From the NCBI GenBank assembly GCA_052170315.1, contig JBQNAT010000003.1:1-64000 (forward strand): a DNA stretch of 64,000 nucleotides. The letters run 5' to 3'. The first letter of the stretch is position 1. Each line of letters opens with the position of its first letter. Below, piece after piece: positions 58,761-64,000 of the stretch. Below the pieces are notes generated by a model, which saw only the letters and a list, made by a program, of their open reading frames with translations, ran no database searches and was not told where the DNA came from. Source of the stretch: UBA9732 sp052170315. Lineage in GTDB: Bacteria > Spirochaetota > Spirochaetia > Sphaerochaetales > Sphaerochaetaceae. The position numbers and the translations under genes were made by a program.

Positions 58761-60146
58761 TCAGACTGCATAGCCCTTCTTTCTTATGACGGAAACAATC
58801 TCATTTACATAATGCCTGCATATTTCTTCGGAGCCGGCTTCCACCATTACCCTGATAACGGGTTCCGTACCGCTTTCGCGTACAAGTATTCTTCCGGAAT
58901 TGCCAAGGCTCTTTGAAACACAATCAACTGCATTTTGGACATCCTCGTCCGAGACTGTCATAGTTTTATCTTTCACTCTCACATTTTCGAGTATCTGCGG
59001 GAACATCTTCATGCCGGAAGCCAGTTCACTGAGTTTTTTCTTCTTTGCCAGCATGACTTCAAGGACTTTAAGCGCGGTAAGTATGCCGTCGCCGGTTGAG
59101 GCGTATTTCGCGAAAATTATGTGACCGCTCTGCTCTCCGCCGATTCTGCAGCCGTGCTCGCTCATATAGTCATGCACATACTTATCGCCGACCTTCGTTT
59201 TCACAAAAACGATGTCTTCCTCTTCAAAGGCTTTGAAAAGACCGAAGTTGGACATGACGGTGACAACGATAGTGTTGTTGAAAAGCTTTCCCCTCTCCTT
59301 CATGTACTTTCCGTAGATGTAAAGGATGTGGTCACCCGTCAGGACATTGCCTTTTTCGTCAACAGCAAGGCATCTGTCCGCATCTCCGTCGAACGCAAAA
59401 CCTGCGTCAAGTCCCTTGTCAACGACAAGTTTCCTCAGCCCCTCCATATGGGTCGAGCCCGCATTCTCATTAATATTAAAGCCGTTCGGTTCCGCGTTTA
59501 TGACACAGGTCTTGGCTCCAAGGGCTTCAAAAACGGCTTTGGCTATGCTCCATGTGGTTCCGTTCGCACAGTCAAGGCCTATCTTAAGGTCTCTGAAAGA
59601 GAACTTGCAAAGCGAAATAAGATAGCCTATGTAGCGGTTCCTGCCGGAAACGTAGTCAACCATTTTTCCTATGTTGAAGCGTGTGGAAAAAGGTATTTCA
59701 TCCCACTTCCGGCCGAAGCATTCAAGCTTTCCGTCAATGTAAGCCTCGCAAAGGTCAAGAACGGTGTCTTCCATTTTCTCTCCGTACTTGTTGATAATCT
59801 TGATACCGTTGTCATAGTACGGATTGTGGGAAGCCGTAATCATTATGCCGCAGTCAAAGTCATCGGCATGAGCGATATAGGCAACTGACGGCGTTGTGGT
59901 TACGTGCATCAGGTAAACATCTGCCCCGGAAGCCACTATACCGCCGGAGAGCATGTATTCGAACATATAGCATGAACGGCGCGTGTCCTTGCCAATGACA
60001 ATCCTGGCGCTTTCCGTGTCTCCGCGCTGCTCGCGAAGATTTTTAAAATACCAGCCAAGAAACCTTCCCACCTTATATGCATGGTCCGCCGTAAGCGTTA
60101 CGTTTGATTCACCTCTGAATCCGTCCGTTCCGAAATACTTTCCCAT
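58761..60146 (-). CDS. glmM: phosphoglucosamine mutase-type phosphohexomutase
   Basis: A 461-aa alpha-D-phosphohexomutase. FGTDGFRGE is the N-terminal signature, ITASHNPYYDNGIK holds the phosphoserine, FDGDADRC the magnesium loop, GGEQSGH the sugar-specificity loop, and RESGTEPVIRVMVE the phosphate site. GGEQSGH and the nagB neighbour favour glucosamine-6-P/glucosamine-1-P interconversion for UDP-GlcNAc and peptidoglycan. The ribosome site region upstream carries a tandem 13-bp duplication. Confidence 0.9.
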   Translation of the reverse strand: MGKYFGTDGFRGESNVTLTADHAYKVGRFLGWYFKNLREQRGDTESARIVIGKDTRRSCYMFEYMLSGGIVASGADVYLMHVTTTPSVAYIAHADDFDCGIMITASHNPYYDNGIKIINKYGEKMEDTVLDLCEAYIDGKLECFGRKWDEIPFSTRFNIGKMVDYVSGRNRYIGYLISLCKFSFRDLKIGLDCANGTTWSIAKAVFEALGAKTCVINAEPNGFNINENAGSTHMEGLRKLVVDKGLDAGFAFDGDADRCLAVDEKGNVLTGDHILYIYGKYMKERGKLFNNTIVVTVMSNFGLFKAFEEEDIVFVKTKVGDKYVHDYMSEHGCRIGGEQSGHIIFAKYASTGDGILTALKVLEVMLAKKKKLSELASGMKMFPQILENVRVKDKTMTVSDEDVQNAVDCVSKSLGNSGRILVRESGTEPVIRVMVEAGSEEICRHYVNEIVSVIRKKGYAV

Positions 60147-60153
60147 TTGAAAC

Positions 60154-60179
60154 CTCTTATCCTTATCTCTTATCCTTAT
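60154..60179. repeat. tandem 13-bp duplication at the glmM ribosome binding site
   Basis: CTCTTATCCTTAT occurs twice head to tail (60154-60166, 60167-60179). On the coding strand each copy reads ATAAGGATAAGAG, and the proximal GAGG is about 6 nt before the glmM ATG. Confidence 0.85.
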
Positions 60180-60183
60180 TATT

Positions 60184-60855
60184 TTATCTTTCTTCTTTTG
60201 TCACAGTTTTGCCGGCGCCCTTGTAAATGCTGTTTTCCGGAACAATACCCCTTACGCAGGAAAGAGGATATACGTTGGTGTGCCGTCCTACTATTGTGCC
60301 CGGATTGAGTACGCTGTTGCAGCCTATGTCAGCATAGTCGCCAAGCATGGCTCCAATTTTCCTAAGTCCGGTAACAATGTCTTTTTTTGCATGTATTACA
60401 ATGTTTTTCTTATCAGCTTTAATATTAGAGGTAATTGAACCTGCTCCCATGTGGGTATGGAAACCAAGAATACTGTCGCCCACATAATTGTAGTGCGGTA
60501 CCTGGCAGTTATCAAAAATAATTACGTTTTTAAGTTCTACCGAGTTTCCTATAACGCAGTCCGCTCCTACGATTACGCTTCCTCTTAGAAAAGCGCAGTG
60601 GCGAACTTCAGTACCGGGTCCTATTACGCACGGGGCCCCCAGATAAGCTGTCGGATAAACCTTTGCCGTTTTATGCACCCACACATTTTCCGATACTTCT
60701 TCATATTCGGTTTTATCCAACTTTCCGCCAAGCTCTATGATAAGCCGCTTTATCCCGGCCAATGCCTGCCAGGGATATTCGAAACCTTTCAAATAAGAAC
60801 CGGCAATCGAGTGGTCAAAATCAAAAAGGTCGCAGGTTTTTATTTTTTCTTCCAT
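60184..60855 (-). CDS. left-handed beta-helix acyltransferase, GlmU C-terminal-like
   Basis: A 223-aa protein. After about 60 residues, hexapeptide repeats form a left-handed parallel beta-helix: VHKTAKVYPTAYLGAPCVIGPGTEV, shown by AYLGAPCVIGPGTEV, then VIVGADCVIGNSVELKNVII, of which VELKNVIIFD and the following HYNYVGDSILG are very GlmU-like. It lacks the pyrophosphorylase domain. With glmM and nagB downstream it probably acetylates glucosamine-1-P or an allied nucleotide sugar precursor. GGGAGGA precedes the ATG. Confidence 0.8.
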   Translation of the reverse strand: MEEKIKTCDLFDFDHSIAGSYLKGFEYPWQALAGIKRLIIELGGKLDKTEYEEVSENVWVHKTAKVYPTAYLGAPCVIGPGTEVRHCAFLRGSVIVGADCVIGNSVELKNVIIFDNCQVPHYNYVGDSILGFHTHMGAGSITSNIKADKKNIVIHAKKDIVTGLRKIGAMLGDYADIGCNSVLNPGTIVGRHTNVYPLSCVRGIVPENSIYKGAGKTVTKEER

Positions 60856-60995
60856 AATTTCCTCCCGCCATAACCTGACTGCAGACCATTATTTTTCACA
60901 AAATGCCGCAGGTCAATTGAAAAAAGCTTAAACTTTATGATAATTAAATATAAAACTTTACATTTTAAGGAGAATAAACTTTAATTTAACCGGAA

Positions 60996-62114
60996 ATGGC
61001 TTTCAGAAAAGAAAAACTCACATTAAAAAGCCTTGCCTCCAAATATCCCATGGTACTTCTTACGGGTCCAAGGGAAAACGGGAAAGCCGAACTTGCAAGA
61101 CAGGCTTTTCCGCAGAAGAGTTTCATAGACCTTGATGACAAAAACATACTTCAGATTGCAAAGAATTCGCCCAAAACCTTCCTCATGGCATTTTCCAAAG
61201 GAGCCGTAATAAACGAAGCGGGCAGGATACCGACTATACTGGAAGACATAAAATACCATGTGGACAGGCTTGATTTTGAGCCGGGGCGCTTCATCCTGAT
61301 TTCATCCAGGAAACTTAAAACTTCCGATATGGGCGGCCGCCTTGCGAAAATGGAACTTCTGGGGCTGACCGCCGAAGACATGGAAGAAGAACATTTCAAG
61401 ACCCATAACCCTTTTCAGCTTATACAGAAAGGGCAGATTCAGGGTGTTCTTGAAGGCAGGACGGAAATTTCCAATTTTGTAAGGCTCTGCGTTCAGAAGG
61501 ACTTTTCAGGACACATAAACACCTCAAATACTCAAGCCTTTGAACAATTCATTGCAATATGCGCGCGCTCAGCGGCGTCAGGCGCAAGGCTTTCCGTAAA
61601 CAGCCTCGCGAGAGAGGCGCGAATTTCGGCCCCGACAGCAAAAACATGGCTGGCCCTTCTTGAAGACTACATCATTATAAACATCATACACGAAAGCAAA
61701 AACCCCTCACGGGCAAACCTGTATTTCAATGATTCGGGGCTTTTGTGCAGCCTTCTTGGAATATCAACGCCGGAAAGCCTTATTTTAAGTCCCTTCAGGG
61801 ACGCGGTTGTCAAAAGCTATGCTGTAAGCGAACTTCTGAAAGGCCGCGGCGGCAGGGCTCTTGAACCCAATTTAAATCTGGGAAGTTCCCAAAGCCTTAC
61901 GGCGGACTGGAAAGAACGCTGCGAGCTTTTCATTGAGCCGAATATTGAGATATCCCGGGAGAAAATAAAAAAGATACAAAAAGCGGCCCGGATTTACGGC
62001 AGAAAAATCGTTGTCCTCTATCTTGGAGATATCACATACAGTACGGAAGGCATTGACATAATAAGTTTCAGGGACTGGACAAAACTTTCAGGAGAACTTA
62101 ACTGTTTCAGCTGA
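60996..62114 (+). CDS. AAA_14/DUF4143-like protein with degenerate ATP-binding motifs
   Basis: A 372-aa protein laid out like DUF4143 ATPases: N-terminal P-loop domain, winged helix (SVNSLAREARISAPTAKTWL, shown by ISAPTAKTWL), and a C-terminal domain. The Walker A, normally GPRQxGKTTL, is GPRENGKAEL, so the Mg/phosphate Thr is Ala. The Walker B DEAQRxP is replaced by NEAGRIP, so the acidic pair is lost. ATP hydrolysis is therefore unlikely, yet the frame is intact over more than 1.1 kb, so some binding or structural role may be kept. AGGAG lies further upstream than usual (about 22 nt). Confidence 0.75.
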   Translation: MAFRKEKLTLKSLASKYPMVLLTGPRENGKAELARQAFPQKSFIDLDDKNILQIAKNSPKTFLMAFSKGAVINEAGRIPTILEDIKYHVDRLDFEPGRFILISSRKLKTSDMGGRLAKMELLGLTAEDMEEEHFKTHNPFQLIQKGQIQGVLEGRTEISNFVRLCVQKDFSGHINTSNTQAFEQFIAICARSAASGARLSVNSLAREARISAPTAKTWLALLEDYIIINIIHESKNPSRANLYFNDSGLLCSLLGISTPESLILSPFRDAVVKSYAVSELLKGRGGRALEPNLNLGSSQSLTADWKERCELFIEPNIEISREKIKKIQKAARIYGRKIVVLYLGDITYSTEGIDIISFRDWTKLSGELNCFS

Positions 62115-62129
62115 AGCCTGCGCTTCAGC
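62110..62129. terminator. hairpin across two convergent stop codons
   Basis: A perfect stem GCTGAAGC/GCTTCAGC (62110-62117 with 62122-62129), loop CTGC, overlapping the ends of the DUF4143-like and dus genes. No T run, so it may only stall or protect both mRNAs. Confidence 0.45.
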
Positions 62130-63099
62130 AAAGCATCGAAAGAGCCTCTTCATAAGAGCGTACAGTCAGAGCATTTGTCACCGCCCGTCTGACCTTCGCG
62201 CTGTTCGGTATGCCCTTAAGGTAGGCGCAGACATGCTTTCGCATTTCCCTGCATGCCATGTTTTCGCCAAGGAAATCAGTAAGACCGTTCAGATGTTTCA
62301 TTATGACATCCTTCTTCTCTTCCGCGGAAATAAAACCGGTTTCATTTCCTCTTAAAAGCGCTTCAGTTTGTTTGAAAATAAACGGATTTCCTATGGCTCC
62401 GCGCGCAAACGCCACTGCGTCCACGCCTGTTTCCCTAAGCATGCGGACAGCGTCTTCAGCGGCAAAAAGATCGCCGGACCCTATTATCACATTATCGGGA
62501 AAACGTTTTTTCAAATCACTTAAAAGCTCCCAATGCGCAAAGGGCATGTACAGCTGACTCCTTGTCCTTGCATGCATGCAAACGGCGCTTGCTCCCGAGT
62601 CAAAGGCTATTTCGGCAGTCTCCGCGTAGTTAATGGAATTGACATCCCAGCCCGTCCTGATTTTTACGGTAACCGGAACCGAGACATTTTCAGCTATTGT
62701 CTTTACTATATTGCCTATAATCTTCGGATTTTGAAGCAGAGCGCTGCCTGCGCCTGTTTTAACCACCTTTTGCACGGGACATCCGCAGTTTATGTCTATG
62801 ATTGACGGCTTATAGGCCATCACTCCTTCAAGAGAGCGTTTTGCGGTTTCGGCATCCGGCAGAAAAAGCTGAACGGCAAGGTTCTTTTCATCCTGTCCTC
62901 TTTCCATAAGCATGACAGTTTTTTCGCTGCCGCGGGCAACACCTTCGGCCGATACCATTTCCGTATAGGCAAGAGAGGCTCCGCGGGAAAGGCAGATGCT
63001 GCGATAGACCCTGTCAGTGTAACCCGCAAGAGGAGCCAGAAAAAGATTGGAATCCAGCCTGACGTTCCCTATTGTTACGGGATGAAGCAAGCCGGACAA
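62125..63099 (-). CDS. dus: tRNA-dihydrouridine synthase
   Basis: A 324-aa FMN-dependent TIM-barrel enzyme that reduces uridine in the tRNA D-loop. LAPLAGYTDRVYRSIC is the family start, shown by APLAGYTD; the catalytic Cys is in INCGCPVQKVVKTGAGSALL, shown by NCGCPVQKV. KIRTGWD and HARTRSQLY bind FMN phosphate and substrate. The start is TTG at 63099 with GAGG 8 nt upstream, only 2 nt after the tatD stop, so the two are co-transcribed. Confidence 0.94.
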   Translation of the reverse strand: MSGLLHPVTIGNVRLDSNLFLAPLAGYTDRVYRSICLSRGASLAYTEMVSAEGVARGSEKTVMLMERGQDEKNLAVQLFLPDAETAKRSLEGVMAYKPSIIDINCGCPVQKVVKTGAGSALLQNPKIIGNIVKTIAENVSVPVTVKIRTGWDVNSINYAETAEIAFDSGASAVCMHARTRSQLYMPFAHWELLSDLKKRFPDNVIIGSGDLFAAEDAVRMLRETGVDAVAFARGAIGNPFIFKQTEALLRGNETGFISAEEKKDVIMKHLNGLTDFLGENMACREMRKHVCAYLKGIPNSAKVRRAVTNALTVRSYEEALSMLC

Positions 63100-63101
63100 G
63101 T

Positions 63102-63878
63102 TCAGACCTCTGTAAGGTGGAAGGCGTTAAGGCTGTTCCGATACAGTATCTCTGCCATCTCTTCCGGAGCAATTCCCTTTATTTCGGCAATGGCCTGCGC
63201 GGTTTCCGGCAGATACTCGGGTCTGTTGCGGCGCTTGGAGTACTTCGCGGGAACCATGAAGGGAGCTTCGCTTTCGATGAGTATCCTGTTTTCGGGAAGG
63301 TTTCTTACTGTGTCCGTAAGTTTTCTTACGTTCTTATAAGTGATGTTTCCCGCAAACGAGAAGTATACGGGAAGTTCCATAGCCCTGAAAGCATAGTTCC
63401 AGTCTTCGGAATAGCAGTGAAAAACAGCTCCTTCCTCCGGGATATTATTCTTTAAAATGTCAAGAATATGCTCACCGGCCTCGCGGTTGTGAATTATAAC
63501 GGGAAGATGGGCCCTTCTTGCAATTTCAAGATGCTTCAGGAACATTTCCACCTGAACATTCTGAAACTGCCTGTACTTTCCGTAGTCAAGACCGGTCTCT
63601 CCTATTGCGACAATCCTGTCAAGCTTAAGGAACTGCTGAATTTTTGTTTCCCAGCCGGTAAGAATATTACCGCTTTCCGTGGGAGAAACACCTACAGCAT
63701 GGTATACGTTCTTTGCGCTCTTGAGATTGTTATAAACAACCTCAAAATCCGTAAGGCTGTTGCAGATGGAGACAATATTCGCTACTCCTACACGCTTTGC
63801 GTACTGGACTGCCAAAAGCTGTTCCAACTGATCTTCATGTATAAGTCCTATGTGACAATGTGTATCAAATAAACGCAT
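63102..63878 (-). CDS. TatD-family metal-dependent hydrolase (DNase-like)
   Basis: A 258-aa TIM-barrel amidohydrolase. The HxH metal pair is in DTHCHIG, the Glu in IGETGLDYGKY, later His ligands in VIIHNREAGE and FHCYSEDW, and the Asp/Glu region in ILIESEAPF. In the last motif the family's usual TDxPY appears as ESEAPF: the metal-site Asp is replaced by Ser-Glu. Members are 3'-5' exonucleases or amidohydrolases. AGGAAG lies upstream of the ATG. First gene of the tatD-dus pair. Confidence 0.88.
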   Translation of the reverse strand: MRLFDTHCHIGLIHEDQLEQLLAVQYAKRVGVANIVSICNSLTDFEVVYNNLKSAKNVYHAVGVSPTESGNILTGWETKIQQFLKLDRIVAIGETGLDYGKYRQFQNVQVEMFLKHLEIARRAHLPVIIHNREAGEHILDILKNNIPEEGAVFHCYSEDWNYAFRAMELPVYFSFAGNITYKNVRKLTDTVRNLPENRILIESEAPFMVPAKYSKRRNRPEYLPETAQAIAEIKGIAPEEMAEILYRNSLNAFHLTEV

Positions 63879-64000
63879 AGAGGATACTTCCTATGTTTTC
63901 GATTAAATTTATGCAAACGAACGGTGCGCTGTAAATATAAGGTAGCACGCCTTGCCTCCGACGTCAAGTTTTGTTCATTTTGTTTCATATGCGGCCGGTC

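Overview
The window reads as a chromosomal segment of a spirochaete, most likely Treponema or a close relative. The reasons are a class I lysyl-tRNA synthetase, a TGS-domain uridine-kinase-like protein, a Rho factor with a very long charged N-terminus, a PSP1-domain protein, a block rpsT-hup-lnt-cinA-rho-rpmE of the kind I remember from Treponema, and an outer-membrane-type protein with a signal peptide and C-terminal Phe. This assignment is an inference from gene content; no 16S rRNA is present.

Layout. 1-5.9 kb: an 8-bp-period repeat, a nuclease-like lipoprotein, ClpP, Era, LysRS and an outer membrane protein. 5.9-10.7 kb: a tRNA with a CAT anticodon, followed by a decayed, foreign-looking patch (methyltransferase, VOC protein, membrane proteins, several frameshifted genes). 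10.7-16.0 kb: a purine unit of two divergent adenine deaminases and an NCS2 permease, preceded by a promoter and a structured leader RNA with a built-in terminator. 16.3-22.2 kb: a second nucleoside-type operon with a GntR regulator, PfkB kinase, complete ECF transporter and ADP-ribosylglycohydrolase. This resembles E. coli yegTUV/yegW with the permease replaced by an ECF transporter. 22.3-29.6 kb: an accessory stretch with a broken HTH-Fic gene, a radical SAM protein, a LytTR/DUF3021 pair, a 5'-truncated TIM-barrel gene, a DUF4143 ATPase, a 2H-phosphoesterase-methyltransferase fusion and a Ca/Na exchanger.

29.65-37.7 kb holds a complete arginine operon, argF-G-H-C-J-B-D, behind a strong promoter overlapped by one of two ARG-box-like palindromes. 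ArgJ recycles the acetyl group, so glutamate to arginine is covered except for carbamoyl-phosphate synthesis. 37.7-50.2 kb: sodium symporter, mannose-6-P isomerase, YihY, a lipase, a frameshifted phosphodiesterase, an aldehyde:ferredoxin oxidoreductase with its ferredoxin, nucleoside kinase, NifS/NifU and a degenerate galactokinase-like protein. 50.2-57.6 kb: the information-processing block plus PSP1 protein and acyl-ACP thioesterase. 57.6-64 kb: a symmetric palindromic array, tRNA-Val, an amino-sugar operon (left-handed beta-helix acyltransferase, glmM, nagB), a DUF4143-like ATPase with eroded nucleotide motifs, Dus and TatD.

Two genome-level patterns stand out. First, several core genes (era, lysS, the nucleoside kinase, possibly the ferredoxin) have a -35/-10 promoter whose -10 box ends only 6-7 nt before the ATG and lack a Shine-Dalgarno, which suggests leaderless mRNAs. 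Second, frameshifts fall only in accessory genes while the core genes are intact, which suggests real gene decay rather than sequencing error.
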